A DNA stretch of 64,000 bases from Azohydromonas australica DSM 1124 (GTDB taxonomy: Bacteria; Pseudomonadota; Gammaproteobacteria; Burkholderiales; Burkholderiaceae_C): NCBI RefSeq assembly GCF_000430725.1, contig NZ_AUMO01000037.1:1-64000 (forward strand), written 5' to 3'. The position numbers and the translations under genes are program-made. Under the pieces are notes generated by a model that saw nothing but the letters and a program-made list of their open reading frames with translations, did no database searches and had not been told where the DNA came from. Below, one piece after another: positions 1 through 9,749 of the stretch (position 1 is the stretch's first letter; every line of letters begins with the position of its first letter).

Positions 1-366
1 GCCGGCAACGCGCTGGCCGAGGCCACGGGCCGCACCGTGCGCCAGAGCGCGCAGGCGGTGGACCGGGTGTTCGGCCTGATCGCCGACATGAGCCGCGCCG
101 CGCAGGAGCAGGCGCAGGGCGTGGAACTCGTCAACAAGTCCGTGAGCCAGCTCGACAGCGTCACGCAGCAAAACGCCGCGATGGTGGAGCAGCTCTCCAC
201 GGCAGCCCGCTCGCTGCACCACCGGGCCGAAGTCGTGGTGGAGTCGGTTCGCATCTTCCGCACCGCGCATGGCGGTGCTGCAACGCCAGCACCACAGCGG
301 CTCGAGCAGTCCGCGGGTGCGGCTCGGCCACGTATACCGGTGCGCAAGCACACCACGCCGGCCTGA
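1..366 (+). CDS. Methyl-accepting chemotaxis protein, C-terminal fragment (runs in from the left edge)
   Basis: The frame is open from base 1 to a TGA at 364-366, so the start lies outside the window. The visible ~121 residues are the end of a chemoreceptor cytoplasmic coiled coil: heptad-rich helix with [16 protein letters not shown], which in this family follows the methylation helix. The receptor would signal to CheA/CheW. The tail is an A/P/R-rich linker with no NWETF-type CheR/CheB docking pentapeptide. The next gene is another receptor whose C-terminal helix has the near-identical [16 protein letters not shown], so the two are probably paralogues. Confidence 0.9.
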   Translation, partial: AGNALAEATGRTVRQSAQAVDRVFGLIADMSRAAQEQAQGVELVNKSVSQLDSVTQQNAAMVEQLSTAARSLHHRAEVVVESVRIFRTAHGGAATPAPQRLEQSAGAARPRIPVRKHTTPA

Positions 367-934
367 CACGCCGGCTCGCTATCCACCATGCCGCCAGCGC
401 AGCGGCATCGCATGGCCTCCAGCGGAGGCGCGCTGTACAGGCGTGCTCCTGGCCTGAACCGCAAGCCAAAAAACGCTCTTCCGCCTTGCAGTGCTGCAGC
501 GGTCTTGCGCAAGACGTCCTCGCGCCGTTTCGTACAGGCAGCACGCAACTAGGCAGTGCTCTTTGCATGGGGACTTGCCGCGAAGCACGCACTGCTCACG
601 CGCGAATGCCATCCCGGCGTCAGCGGTGCATGCCCCGCGCTGCGCGCCTGGAATGCCGTGCTGCAGCAACGGCGCTTCCTGCAGGGCACGCATGAGCTGC
701 GCCAGCTTGAGTTCCATGCGTTCGAACAACGCATATGGGCAAGAATCATGTAGTTGCCGTATCAACTAGATCAACAATTGCGAATCACATAAGACCTTGT
801 GCACTGTCGAATCCAAAGATCGGCAGCTTTCGCAACCAATGTTGCGGAGTTCGTGCCTCATGTCGGTGAACAAGGGGTCGATTCAGAAGTTCCACAAACC
901 GTGCCGCTAGTCGCGGCGTGCCGAGGTCGCCTTG
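367..934. other. Intergenic stretch, no gene supported
   Basis: Between two chemoreceptor genes. Short open frames here show no recognisable family and are typical GC-rich noise. An AT-richer patch near 750-800 includes the small inverted repeat AGTTG-N6-CAACT and could carry the promoter of the downstream receptor. I see nothing else. Confidence 0.5.
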
Positions 935-2764
935 ATGCCCTACTCCTCCTCCTTCGTGCGCTCTCCTGGCCGCCGATCGTCCCTGCAGAACTTGCTTGGC
1001 AACATGACAATTGGACGGCGCCTGGCCCTGGCGTTCGGGACCGTTCTGGCACTTTTTGCCGGGACGACGGGATTCTCCGTGTTCCAGACCGGTCGGCTGC
1101 AGCAGGACATGGGTGCCACCATGCGTTCGAGTACCGAGCTCATTGCAGCAGCCGAGCAAATGCGCGCGCAGATCAACGAGAGCTACATGAGCGGCCTGCT
1201 TGTCATGCTCTCGACGCAGTCCGAGGAAATCAGTTTCCACGCCGGCCGAATCGAGAAGCAGATTGCTGCTTATGCGGCGGCCAAAGGTCGCTTGATGGAA
1301 CTGACCCATGAGGGCAACGACATTGCGGGCATGCTCGAGGCGCTCAAGCCGCTGACCGAATCAGAGGGTGCGATGGGGCTGATGAGGCAGGCGCTGAGTG
1401 CTCGCATCTCCGATGGCGCGCGCGCAGGTGACGCCGACGTGCCGCTCGACGAGGCCCAGGTGGCCACGATGGCGTTCAGCGTGAAGAACGAAGTCGATTT
1501 CTGGGCCAAGTCGGTGGATGGCGTGGTCGCCGCGGTGCGACAGGCCGGCGAAGAGGCGCAGGCTCGGACCGAAGCCGCCGTGGCGTTGTCGCGCCGGATC
1601 CAGTTGCTTGCCGCGGGCGCGGGGCTGGCCATCAGCGTGCTGGCGGCTTGGCTGATTGCGCGCAGCGTCAGTGTCCCGCTGCGCCGTGCCGTCGCAGTCG
1701 CCGAGGAAGTGGCCCAAGGTAACCTGTCGCAGCCCATTGAAACGTCCCTGCGCGACGAGACCGGTGCGTTGCTGGCGGCGCTGGGTCGGATGCAGGCCAG
1801 CCTGCGGGAGGTAGTGGGCGCGGTTCGCGATACCGCCCATACGATCGAGGTTGCATCTACCGAGGTGGCCAGCAGCAGCCAGGACCTTTCCGCGCGCACC
1901 GAGAACGCCGCCGCCAATCTTCAGCGCACCGCAGGCTCGATGAGCCAGCTCGCCGGTGCCGTGCAGCAGACAGCGACTTCGGCCCACATGGCCAACGACG
2001 TCGCTGGCAGCGCCGCTGCCACTGCGCAGCACGGTGGCCGGGTGGTTGCCGACGTCGTTGCCAGCATGGAGCAGATTGCGCTCCAGTCGCGCCGCATCAG
2101 CGAGATCATCGGCGTGATCGACGGTATTGCGTTCCAGACCAACATCCTGGCGCTCAACGCCGCGGTGGAGGCCGCGCGCGCAGGCGAGCAAGGGCGTGGC
2201 TTTGCCGTCGTGGCTGCCGAGGTGCGCAACCTGGCTCAGCGCAGCGCGCTGGCCGCCAAGGACATCAAGCAGCTGATCGGCAGCTCCGTGGACCAGGTGA
2301 ACTCGAGCAGCCAACTGGTACAGAAGGCGGGACAGACGATGACGACGCTGGTCGGCTCGGTGCAGCAGGTCAGCCACATGATTTCCCAGATCACCGATGC
2401 CGCTGGGGCCCAGAGTTCGGGCATCGGCGAGGTACACGCCGCAATGACGGATCTTGAGCAGATGACCCAGCAGAACGCCGCGATGGTGGAGCAAAGCGCG
2501 GCAGCGGCAGCTTCGCTGCAGGCACAGGCACAGCGGCTGTCGCAGATGGTGGCGACATTCAAGCTCCATGCCGGCGATGATGCTGAGTACGCTTCAATCG
2601 AGGTAAGCGATCGCCCCAGGGCAGTCAGCATCCACAGCAACGCTGTGCGGCATCGCTACGCCGTCGAACGCAACCCGATGGCCCAGGCGCCGGCGGATTC
2701 TTCCGTGACCGGCAGCCATGGGGCCGGTGCCGATGTGGGAACAACATTCCTGGGCCAGGCCTGA
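935..2764 (+). CDS. Methyl-accepting chemotaxis protein
   Basis: Transmembrane chemoreceptor of about 609 residues. The first membrane segment is near residues 30-50 and begins with the common GRRLALAFG run. A four-helix-bundle-like sensor region follows, then a second membrane segment near 223-243, a HAMP linker to about 295, and the signalling hairpin [17 protein letters not shown] near 405-425 with flanking methylation helices. ATG 935 is preferred because GAGG lies 8 bases upstream; a TTG at 932 and an ATG at 1004 are in frame, but neither has as good a site. No C-terminal pentapeptide is seen. The ligand is unknown; proximity to the catabolic island suggests, but does not prove, sensing of its substrate. 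Confidence 0.95.
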   Translation: MPYSSSFVRSPGRRSSLQNLLGNMTIGRRLALAFGTVLALFAGTTGFSVFQTGRLQQDMGATMRSSTELIAAAEQMRAQINESYMSGLLVMLSTQSEEISFHAGRIEKQIAAYAAAKGRLMELTHEGNDIAGMLEALKPLTESEGAMGLMRQALSARISDGARAGDADVPLDEAQVATMAFSVKNEVDFWAKSVDGVVAAVRQAGEEAQARTEAAVALSRRIQLLAAGAGLAISVLAAWLIARSVSVPLRRAVAVAEEVAQGNLSQPIETSLRDETGALLAALGRMQASLREVVGAVRDTAHTIEVASTEVASSSQDLSARTENAAANLQRTAGSMSQLAGAVQQTATSAHMANDVAGSAAATAQHGGRVVADVVASMEQIALQSRRISEIIGVIDGIAFQTNILALNAAVEAARAGEQGRGFAVVAAEVRNLAQRSALAAKDIKQLIGSSVDQVNSSSQLVQKAGQTMTTLVGSVQQVSHMISQITDAAGAQSSGIGEVHAAMTDLEQMTQQNAAMVEQSAAAAASLQAQAQRLSQMVATFKLHAGDDAEYASIEVSDRPRAVSIHSNAVRHRYAVERNPMAQAPADSSVTGSHGAGADVGTTFLGQA

Positions 2765-2772
2765 CGGGACAG

Positions 2773-2808
2773 CACCTGGCACAGGCCCGTACCGGCCTGT
2801 GCCAGGTG
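2773..2808 (+). terminator. Perfect 15-bp hairpin just past the chemoreceptor stop
   Basis: CACCTGGCACAGGCC pairs exactly with GGCCTGTGCCAGGTG across the six-base loop CGTACC, 8 bases after the stop codon. No T-tract follows on the plus strand, so it is a terminator-like or mRNA-stabilising stem rather than a textbook intrinsic terminator. Confidence 0.55.
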
Positions 2809-3136
2809 CATGCCGGTTGCGGGCTTTACGCGCGCCCAGGGCTTGATCCGGCATACGTCCGGGACGCACCGTATGCATGCCGCCATCGGTTTTCCGCGCG
2901 GTGCGGGCGTGGGAATGACGCGGCGCGTACTGCAACGCCGCACCTGCCCTGAAACGGCTCCAACCGCTTCTTACACTGTCCGTGGCGAGCAGCGCGTGCG
3001 GCAACGGCACCACCGTGCCGGAGAAGGCTCCACTGGCAGCTTGGGAACTCCTGGCGTCAGGCGCGCGGCCCTCATCAAGACATCTCGCGGCAGGAACGCG
3101 ACTGCGCACTGTCGCGCAGGTTACGGCCAACAGCAG
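2809..3136. other. Intergenic stretch between convergent genes, nothing supported
   Basis: Lies between the 3' ends of the chemoreceptor and the FAD enzyme. Open frames on both strands lack family signatures. No repeat or promoter is evident. Confidence 0.5.
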
Positions 3137-4810
3137 TCAGGCAGCACCAGCCAGCGCGTGTCCCGCAATGAAGCCAAAGGTCAACGACAGCGTGTTGTTC
3201 GCGCCGTTTCCCGGCGCACGCCCTCGCCACAATGAATTCATGTCCAGCCCGATGGCGTACAGCCCCGGCACAGGCGCGTCCTGCATGTCGAGCACGCGAG
3301 CCCGGGCGTCCACGCGCAAGCCCACGGTGGTGGTCGAGTCGCCAGGAAATACCTTCAGCGCGTAGAAAGGCGCCTTGTGCACCGGGCCCAGGCAGGGGTT
3401 GGGACCGTGGGACGGATCGCCCATGACATGGTCGGCGCGCGCGTTGCCTCGTTCGAAGTCCTCGTCGACACCACGCTCGGCCTGTCCATTGAAGCGATTG
3501 ACGGTCGCTTCCAGTGCGTGAGGCGGTACACCGATGGCCGCGGCCAGCGCCTGCAGCGTCGGTGCCGTGACAATGTAGCCTTCAGCAATCATGCGTCGCA
3601 GGCCCCAACCACCGGGGCGCACAAGTCCCAGGCCATAGCGGTGGATGAATGCCTCGTCGCACACGAGGTACGCAGGTACCGAGCCGCTGCGGTGCATGGG
3701 CTCGACGAGGTTGGTGGCGGACTCGTTGCCAAAGCGCTTGCCATGGGCGTTGACTGCAATGCAGCCGGGCTTGCCACGGTCGAGGAACAGGTGCGGGAAC
3801 TTGCGCACCGAGCCGTCCGCTCGCTGCAGCACCGACACCACCACCCAGCCGGCATTGCTGAGGTTCTCACCGTCGAAGCGTCCACCAGCCGCACGCGCCG
3901 CCGCCAGGCCGTCGCCGGTGTTTCCCTCGGGTACGAGCGAGACGTGGTGCTCGGCATAGGGGATGAACTGACGTCGCATCTCGCTATTGGCCGAGAATCC
4001 GCCCGTGGCCAGCACCACACCGCGCCGGGCCCGCACCTCCAGTTGCTCCCCACCGCGCTGCAGCACCACACCGGTGACCCTGCCCTGCTCGACAAGCAGC
4101 CGCTGCATGGGCGCCTGGCGCCACAGCGTCACGCCGGCGTCCAGCGCCGAGCGCAGCAACCGGGCCGCCAGCGCATTGCCCATGGTCAGACGCGTGCCAC
4201 GCGGATGCCGCGCGAGCCTGTCCAGCCCGAAGCGCAAGGCGAGCCGCGCCATGTGCCTGAACGCCGCGAAGGAGCGCGTCGCGTTGGCTGCATGCCCCAT
4301 GTCGGCCAGTCCGATCATCATGCCCCCGGGTGCATTGAATTCCGTCAGTGGCGGGCGCAGCTGTGCAAAATGTGGACCCAGCTCGCGCGCGTCGTACTCC
4401 AGCGGGACCAGCAGGCGGCCTTCGCGCGAGAACCCGCTGGCAGCCGGATGCCAGTCGGCGAAGCCACGCTGCACCGCAAAGCGCACGGCGGTGTGTGCAT
4501 GCAGGAAGTCCACCATGCGTGGCGCGGCGTCGAGGAATGCCTCAAGCAGGTCGGCACGCAGGGTCGGGCCCACTACCTCGTGAACATAGCGCGCGGCTGT
4601 ACCGGCAGCCTCGCCCAGGCCGGCCTGCGTTGCGAGCGTGCTGCCCGGCACCCAGACGCCTCCGCCTGACAGCGCCGTCGTGCCGCCAAACCACGCTGTC
4701 TTTTCTGCCAGCAACACGTCCAGCCCGTGCCGGGCGGCAACGGTAGCGGCCGTGAGACCGGCACCGCCGGACCCTACGACGACCACGTCCTTCTCGATCA
4801 TGGGCCCCAT
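3137..4810 (-). CDS. FAD-dependent dehydrogenase (3-ketosteroid delta-1-dehydrogenase / fumarate reductase flavoprotein-like)
   Basis: About 557 residues of the FAD_binding_2 fold. An N-terminal dinucleotide motif VVVVGSGGAGLTAATVAARHG is followed by an acidic residue ending strand 2 and by FGGTTALSGGGVWVPG. The C-terminal FAD-contact block includes GRAPGNGANNTLSLTFGFIAGH. This layout is typical of KstD and related enzymes that introduce a C=C next to a ketone in a ring or acyl substrate. The ATG at 4810 lies just after the P450 stop (4824-4826); an ATG at 4801 and an in-frame TTG at 4837 overlapping the P450 are alternatives. It forms a two-gene leftward unit with the P450, suggesting successive oxidation of one substrate. 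Substrate unknown. Confidence 0.85.
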   Translation of the reverse strand: MGPMIEKDVVVVGSGGAGLTAATVAARHGLDVLLAEKTAWFGGTTALSGGGVWVPGSTLATQAGLGEAAGTAARYVHEVVGPTLRADLLEAFLDAAPRMVDFLHAHTAVRFAVQRGFADWHPAASGFSREGRLLVPLEYDARELGPHFAQLRPPLTEFNAPGGMMIGLADMGHAANATRSFAAFRHMARLALRFGLDRLARHPRGTRLTMGNALAARLLRSALDAGVTLWRQAPMQRLLVEQGRVTGVVLQRGGEQLEVRARRGVVLATGGFSANSEMRRQFIPYAEHHVSLVPEGNTGDGLAAARAAGGRFDGENLSNAGWVVVSVLQRADGSVRKFPHLFLDRGKPGCIAVNAHGKRFGNESATNLVEPMHRSGSVPAYLVCDEAFIHRYGLGLVRPGGWGLRRMIAEGYIVTAPTLQALAAAIGVPPHALEATVNRFNGQAERGVDEDFERGNARADHVMGDPSHGPNPCLGPVHKAPFYALKVFPGDSTTTVGLRVDARARVLDMQDAPVPGLYAIGLDMNSLWRGRAPGNGANNTLSLTFGFIAGHALAGAA

Positions 4811-4823
4811 GCCGAGGATGGCC

Positions 4824-6098
4824 TCAGCCCCAGACAACGGGCACGGCGTGCGGCCCGCGCAGCTGTGCTCCGGTGATCTGCGGGGCCGGCTGCGCCGGAT
4901 CCAGTCGAACGTCGGGCAGCAGATCCAGCACCGCGTTGAGGGCTACCTGCAGCTCGGTCTTGGCGATGAACTGGCCAATGCACATGTGCGGCCCGAACCC
5001 GAATCCGAAGGACGGCTTGGGTTTGCGATCGATGTCGAAGGTCTCGCTGTTCTCGAACGCTTCCTCGTCGCGGTTGGCCGAGGCCACGATGCACTGCACC
5101 ATGGCGCCCTTGGGGATCTTCACGCCCCGGATCTCCAGGTCCTTTGCGGCCTGACGCACCTTGAAGGTGGCCACGGGCTCGAAGCGCACGGCTTCGTCGA
5201 TGGCCTTGGACACCAGGCTGCGGTCGCGCCTCACGCGCTCCAGCAGTTCGGGGCGCTCCAGCAGCAGCACCATCAACGAGCCAAAGGTGCGGGTGGTGGT
5301 TTCGCCGGCCGCAGGCAGCAGGGAGCGCACGAACGTGGTGACCTCGTGGTCGTCCAGCGAGCGGCCCTCGTACTCCGCACGGATGAGTCGGCTGATGAGG
5401 TCCTCGCCGGTGGCACCGTTGGCGCGTACCTGTGCCACCTGGACCTTCACGGCGTCGTACAGCGCCTGCGCTGCCTCCATGGCCGCCTTGCGGGCAACGC
5501 GCGCGCGTTCGGCGTCCACTTGCGGTCCGGCGAGGATGGCCAGCGCCCAGGCGGCGTACTGCTTGACCTGCTCGGGCTTGTCGTCGGGAAAGCCGATGAG
5601 CGCGTAGATCAGCCGGATCGGGAAATGCAGGCCGAAGTCCATCAGGTCCGCGCGTCCCTGGGGCACCAGGGGCTGCAGGTACTCCTCGCGCACGATGCGG
5701 TCCATCCTGGGCCTCCAGCGGTTGACCACCTCGGGCATGAAAATGGGCTGCAGCAGGGCGCGGGCGCGACGGTGCGCCTCGCCGTCCATGCCGGTGAGGA
5801 TGAGCCCGTCGAAGAACGAGCCCAGCCCCTCGGCAATGAAGCCGCTGGTGAAGTTGGCTGCGTCGCGCAGCACGGCCATCACGTCGGCGTACTTGAAAAG
5901 CGTGAACGTGGGGCGGTCGGGGTCGAGGCCCGCGATGTTGGGCACACCCAGACGCCCCATGAAGTTTTCTTCCAGTACCGGCGAGTCGCGTCGCATTTCA
6001 CGGTAAAGGGCATTCAGATCGACATCGGCTCCCCGGTAGTTGTCGGCCACGCCGGAAAAAGCGCGCTCCAGCGACTGGTCCTTGGTTGCTGCGGTCAC
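4824..6098 (-). CDS. Cytochrome P450
   Basis: A soluble bacterial class-I P450 of 424 residues. Visible signatures: I-helix oxygen-activation motif AAGETTT with Glu266/Thr267, K-helix EAVR (Glu302, Arg305), and heme loop FGFGFGPHMCIG with proximal Cys373. There is no membrane anchor. GTG start at 6098 with AAAGGAG six bases upstream. It would hydroxylate or epoxidise a hydrophobic substrate using a ferredoxin and reductase, neither of which is adjacent. The overlap or near-overlap with the FAD dehydrogenase indicates co-translation. The shared operator-like element lies about 60 bases upstream. Confidence 0.93.
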   Translation of the reverse strand: MTAATKDQSLERAFSGVADNYRGADVDLNALYREMRRDSPVLEENFMGRLGVPNIAGLDPDRPTFTLFKYADVMAVLRDAANFTSGFIAEGLGSFFDGLILTGMDGEAHRRARALLQPIFMPEVVNRWRPRMDRIVREEYLQPLVPQGRADLMDFGLHFPIRLIYALIGFPDDKPEQVKQYAAWALAILAGPQVDAERARVARKAAMEAAQALYDAVKVQVAQVRANGATGEDLISRLIRAEYEGRSLDDHEVTTFVRSLLPAAGETTTRTFGSLMVLLLERPELLERVRRDRSLVSKAIDEAVRFEPVATFKVRQAAKDLEIRGVKIPKGAMVQCIVASANRDEEAFENSETFDIDRKPKPSFGFGFGPHMCIGQFIAKTELQVALNAVLDLLPDVRLDPAQPAPQITGAQLRGPHAVPVVWG

Positions 6099-6156
6099 GA
6101 TCGTCTCCTTTCAGTCAGGGGCGGCCCGGACCTTGCCGGTCACCGGTCGCGCCCTT

Positions 6157-6180
6157 ATATTGAACACATTTTCAAATTCT
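6157..6180. promoter_or_regulatory. Operator-like element A upstream of the P450 (TTGAACAC core)
   Basis: TATTGAACACATTTTCAAATT lies in the divergent gap (6099-6454) between the P450 and the glutathione S-transferase. It is one of the most AT-rich spots of that gap. The core recurs in other island promoters. The rest of the gap holds no recognisable gene; it contains only the GST leader. Confidence 0.45.
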
Positions 6181-6454
6181 GATCTTTTGACGCCCGCCAC
6201 ACAAGCGCCTGCGACGCCGCTTCCACCCCGCGTCTTGCGCTGCGTCAACGCTCGGCGGCAATCTCCCGGCAGATCCGGGAAAACGATCAGTAGAGGGAAT
6301 AGAGCAGACCGCCATAGAGTTGAGCCCTCAACTATTTTCCATCTTTGGCGCCACCATCGAGTGCAGCCTTGGCACGCACGCATGCGCATGCGCATGCCGG
6401 CCGTGCCGATCCGTTCCACTGTCCGCGCCGTCAGGCGCACCAAGGAGGCCAGCC

Positions 6455-7072
6455 ATGCTGACCCTGTACCACGCCCCCGGTTCCGTATCGTCGCGCATCG
6501 CATGGTTGCTCGAAGAACTCGGTGCGATGTATGAACTCGTGAACGTTGCCGATCCGTACAGCACGGGCGGCCGGGCCGATGCACGCAATCCCCATCCGCA
6601 CGGCTTCACACCGGCACTCGATCACGACGGCCGGATCGTCACAGAGACCGGGGCGATCGCGTTGTACCTCACGGACCTGTTCCCAAATGCGCAGGTCGGC
6701 GTGCCTGCGGGCGACGCGCTGCGTGGGCGATACCTCACCTGGCTGTTCTACCAGGTGGGGCTCACCGAACCGCTGGTGTACATGAAGGGCACTCAGGCCT
6801 TGTCCCGGGATGCCGCGATGGCCCGGCTGGACGCGGCGATGATGCAGCACATCGAGGCAACGCTTGCGGAGTCCGGCCCCTACCTGCTGGGCGAGCGCTT
6901 CACGGCGGCGGACATCCTGATGATGAGCCTGTTCGAACAGGCACGCCCGCTGCTAGGCGCCAGCCCGTCGATCGATGCCTACCTCGCCCTGGCCGATCGT
7001 CCGGCTCGGCGCCGGGCGCTGCAGCGCGACAAGCCGCACGCGCCCTCAGCAGTTCACGCGGCGGGACCGTAG
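6455..7072 (+). CDS. Glutathione S-transferase family protein
   Basis: 205 residues with the two-domain GST layout. The N-terminal thioredoxin-like half starts MLTLYHAPGSVSSRIAWLLEE, where Ser11-Ser13 are the likely glutathione-activating serines. It carries the cis-Pro in HGFTPAL and the glutathione-binding ETGAIALYL. The C-terminal helical half has the N-capping FTAADILMMSLFEQ motif. ATG 6455 is chosen because AAGGAGG precedes it by 6 bases; longer frames extend into noncoding leader. Family roles include conjugation of electrophiles and epoxides, or reductive and isomerising steps in aromatic catabolism. It is transcribed away from the P450 and its 3' end overlaps the convergent SDR by 19 bases. 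Confidence 0.9.
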   Translation: MLTLYHAPGSVSSRIAWLLEELGAMYELVNVADPYSTGGRADARNPHPHGFTPALDHDGRIVTETGAIALYLTDLFPNAQVGVPAGDALRGRYLTWLFYQVGLTEPLVYMKGTQALSRDAAMARLDAAMMQHIEATLAESGPYLLGERFTAADILMMSLFEQARPLLGASPSIDAYLALADRPARRRALQRDKPHAPSAVHAAGP

Positions 7073-7884
7073 AAGTTGTCGAGGAAGCGGCTCTGCGCTT
7101 CCACGCGTTCGCGGCGCACGCGTGCTGAGACCAGCGAGTCCGTCGAGCCCTCGGGTGCGCTGAGCACGACGGTGGGCCCTTGACCCAGGCGCGCCAGTCC
7201 GACACGTGCCACCTCCTGCGAGGGCGTCAAGTGCACGGCGTCGGGCGACAGCCCGTGCTTGGCAAACACGGTGCGCAGCTTGGGCGTGTCGGTCGCCCCC
7301 AGCAGCACGTTGAGCACATCCACGCCATGCGGCTTGAGCTCCTTCCACAGGCTTTCGCCAAAGTTCAGCGCATAGCCCTTGGTGGCCGTGTAGATGGCCA
7401 GCCGCCCCGTGCCGCCCAACGCCGCCTCGGAACCCACCAGGACGATGCCGCCGCGCCCACGCGCGACAAGGGCCGTCGCAAAGCGGTGGCAAGCCTCGGT
7501 GAGCAAGTCGATGTTGCGTTGCAGCAGCGTGCGCCAGGCCTCGTAGGAACTCTCAAGGAAGCGGCCGCCGACGCTGTCGCCGCCGGCGTTGAACACCACC
7601 AGGCCAAGATCCAGGCCGTCAGCGACGTGCTGCAGCGCGGCTGCGGCGCCGGGCGTCGACAGGTCCAGCGCCAGGGTGCGCACCTGCACGGCGTACGTCT
7701 GCCGGATGCGCGAGGCCAGTTCCCCGAGCTTGTCCGGACGGCGGGCGACCAGGATCACGTTGAGGCCCTTGGCCGCGGCCTGCAGCGAGAACTCCGCGCC
7801 GGTGCCTTCGGACGCGCCGGCCACCAGGGCCCAGGGGCCGTAGCGGTCGAGAAAATCGCGGTCGGATGAAGTGGTCTGGGTCAC
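7054..7884 (-). CDS. Short-chain dehydrogenase/reductase
   Basis: 276 residues. The Rossmann cofactor motif VAGASEGTG is near residues 21-29; VFNAGG and the catalytic YTATK (Tyr-x3-Lys) follow. The AGASEGTG form resembles the branch containing 17-beta-hydroxysteroid dehydrogenase 12-like enzymes. GTG at 7884 is the start, with GGAG shortly upstream; the longer frame upstream runs through the neighbouring gene and is not coding. Last gene of the five-gene leftward operon beginning at 12865. Confidence 0.88.
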   Translation of the reverse strand: MTQTTSSDRDFLDRYGPWALVAGASEGTGAEFSLQAAAKGLNVILVARRPDKLGELASRIRQTYAVQVRTLALDLSTPGAAAALQHVADGLDLGLVVFNAGGDSVGGRFLESSYEAWRTLLQRNIDLLTEACHRFATALVARGRGGIVLVGSEAALGGTGRLAIYTATKGYALNFGESLWKELKPHGVDVLNVLLGATDTPKLRTVFAKHGLSPDAVHLTPSQEVARVGLARLGQGPTVVLSAPEGSTDSLVSARVRRERVEAQSRFLDNFYGPAA

Positions 7885-7915
7885 GGGTGAGTGCTCCGTC
7901 GTGGTGGACAAGGGT

Positions 7916-9286
7916 TCAGCGGGTGGGAGGCAGGTGTACCTGCGTGGCCGAGCGGCCGATGCGGGTCGGGCCGAAGACATGCATGCGGCGGGCCTCCATC
8001 GTGGCGAACAGCCGCAGCAGCGTTTCGTCGTGCTCGGGCCCGGCCTCTTGCACATGGCGCTCAAGCGCAGCTTCCGCCGCGCAGCAGTTGTCGAAGCGTC
8101 GGCCCAGCAGCGTGCTGATGTCATGGAGGTTGCGCGCCTCAAGCTCCGTGCCCATGGCGTCGGCACGCTGGAGCCACTCGATGAGCTTGTCCGCGGCCTC
8201 CTGGCGCGACTGCTGCAGCTTGTCCGGCGTCTCGATGCGCGACACCGTGTCAGCGAGCTTGGCCAACAGCGCAGCATGGTTGCCCGTGTGCTCGGACAGG
8301 GGTGGCTCCAGCGGCAGCCTGATGCCCGTGAGGCCGCTCATCGCCTGCAGGATGACCTGGCGCAGGGCGAGGTCGAACTCCAGGTACACCGCGTGTTCGT
8401 CACCGGGCCGCCCGGCACCGACCGTGCCGGTGAACTGCATGGTGCCCAGCGTGGCGAACTGCAGCGTGTGGAAGTCGATCACCTCGTGGTCAACGGGCTC
8501 GCCGCTGAACTCCTCGTAGAGCTGGAGCAGCACCGGGAACGACTCGCCCAACGGCTCGTAGTTGTCGCGCATGCGCATCGTCGCGAGGTCGACCATGGGG
8601 TCGCCAATCATGCTGAACTCGAAGTCGTACAGCCCGGTCATGCGGCCATCCTGGAACAGGAACTGGCCCGAGTCGAACTGTATGAAGCTGGCCCGGGTGC
8701 GGTGCGTGGGCACGTTGCGCTTCAGCCAACCGATCACGAACTCGAGCATCGGTTCGGGGCGGCTCCTGGTGCGCAGATAGTGCGGCATGTAGGCGCCCAG
8801 GCCGACGAGCGCAATCTCGCGCGCGCCCTGCGGCAGGTGCAGCCCCCGGGCCACGAAGGACTCCACCGGCACGCGGTGCATGGCCGCGACCTCGGCGATG
8901 TACTGGCGTGCGACGGTTCGTCGCTCGGCATCACTGGCCGCGTCAGCGACCCGGCGCGTGCCGGGCAGCGCGTCCATCAGGATGCACGGCGGCTCGCTGC
9001 AGTAGCCATGGATGCGGGGCACGGCGATGCCATGTTCGCCCAGCACGCTGATGACGTCAGCCTCGCGCTTGAGCTCCGGAAAGATTGCGACGTCGCCGCC
9101 GCGGTCTCCGCGCAGGTGCAGCTTCATCAGCTCGCCACCGCGCTCGACATCGACAAACCATGCGGGACGCCAACGCACCTGGCGCTCCATGCGCACGACC
9201 TTGCCCCCCGTGGCGTGCTCGACGAAGGCGCGCAGCCGGGCCTGACCGTCGGCGCCGTAATCCGTCGTGGTATCGGTGCAGGCCAT
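7916..9286 (-). CDS. Phosphotransferase-fold (APH/choline kinase-like) protein with altered catalytic loop
   Basis: 456 residues, with protein-kinase-like APH architecture: an N-lobe with MKLHLRGD (candidate ATP lysine), a hinge, and a C-lobe with FDSGQFLFQDG then LYDFEFSMIGDPMVDLA. In active relatives the loop reads HGDxHxxN. Here His-Gly is replaced by Gln-Phe and the magnesium-binding Asn by Gln, while the Asp and the DFE-like aspartate remain. The C-terminal ~150 residues form an extra helical domain. It sits 3 bases from an NTF2-fold gene and is very unlikely to be a drug-resistance kinase. ACAD10/11-type acyl-CoA metabolism is a more plausible analogy. Confidence 0.8.
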   Translation of the reverse strand: MACTDTTTDYGADGQARLRAFVEHATGGKVVRMERQVRWRPAWFVDVERGGELMKLHLRGDRGGDVAIFPELKREADVISVLGEHGIAVPRIHGYCSEPPCILMDALPGTRRVADAASDAERRTVARQYIAEVAAMHRVPVESFVARGLHLPQGAREIALVGLGAYMPHYLRTRSRPEPMLEFVIGWLKRNVPTHRTRASFIQFDSGQFLFQDGRMTGLYDFEFSMIGDPMVDLATMRMRDNYEPLGESFPVLLQLYEEFSGEPVDHEVIDFHTLQFATLGTMQFTGTVGAGRPGDEHAVYLEFDLALRQVILQAMSGLTGIRLPLEPPLSEHTGNHAALLAKLADTVSRIETPDKLQQSRQEAADKLIEWLQRADAMGTELEARNLHDISTLLGRRFDNCCAAEAALERHVQEAGPEHDETLLRLFATMEARRMHVFGPTRIGRSATQVHLPPTR

Positions 9287-9289
9287 CGC

Positions 9290-9727
9290 TCAGGCCTCCA
9301 CCGGCTGCTCGAGTCCGCAGAGCCGGGCCGGATCGGTGCCGGTCTGCCGCGAGAGGTCGTGCAGGTCGAAGTACTCTCGCCAGGCCGTGATCAGGGTCTG
9401 GTCGTCGAGATCGAACACTGCCATCAGCGCGTGCCGGACTGTGCGGCCGTTGCGGCCGAAGTGGTCCAGCCGCTCGGTGACCACGGAGCGCTCATCGGAC
9501 CACATGCGCTCGATGCCACAGCGTGCCCACTCGGTGTAGCCAAGCTGCCGCTGGATCTCCCTGCGCAACGACTCGCGACCGCGGATGACCGGGCCATGAG
9601 GCACGTACAGTTCCCAGTACCCATCGGGCGCGAACATGGAAACGATCTTTTCCACGTCGGGCCGCCGGGTCTCGTCGCCCCAGGCGTCGAGGAACTCGCG
9701 TACCGCCTGCTCCTGCTTGTGTCCCAT
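9290..9727 (-). CDS. NTF2-fold protein, limonene-1,2-epoxide hydrolase-like
   Basis: 145 residues, one SnoaL/LEH-like domain. TERLDHF gives the Arg-x-Asp pair that matches the LEH catalytic Arg/Asp. ITAWREYFDLHDL matches the C-terminal LEH strand, with Glu in place of the usual second Asp. Possible activities are epoxide hydrolysis, isomerisation or dehydration of a small hydrophobic substrate. It lies between an SDR (22 bases upstream) and the phosphotransferase (3 bases downstream) in one operon. Related to the protein at 13782-14213. Confidence 0.8.
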   Translation of the reverse strand: MGHKQEQAVREFLDAWGDETRRPDVEKIVSMFAPDGYWELYVPHGPVIRGRESLRREIQRQLGYTEWARCGIERMWSDERSVVTERLDHFGRNGRTVRHALMAVFDLDDQTLITAWREYFDLHDLSRQTGTDPARLCGLEQPVEA

Positions 9728-9749
9728 GCTCGGTCTCCGTCTGTCTCGA

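Noticed and set aside
1361..2569. A 402-codon minus-strand frame opposite the chemoreceptor
   Set aside because: Antisense shadow; the plus strand has full chemoreceptor architecture.
7916..9286. Aminoglycoside resistance kinase
   Set aside because: Same fold class only; active-site residues are changed and the operon is catabolic.
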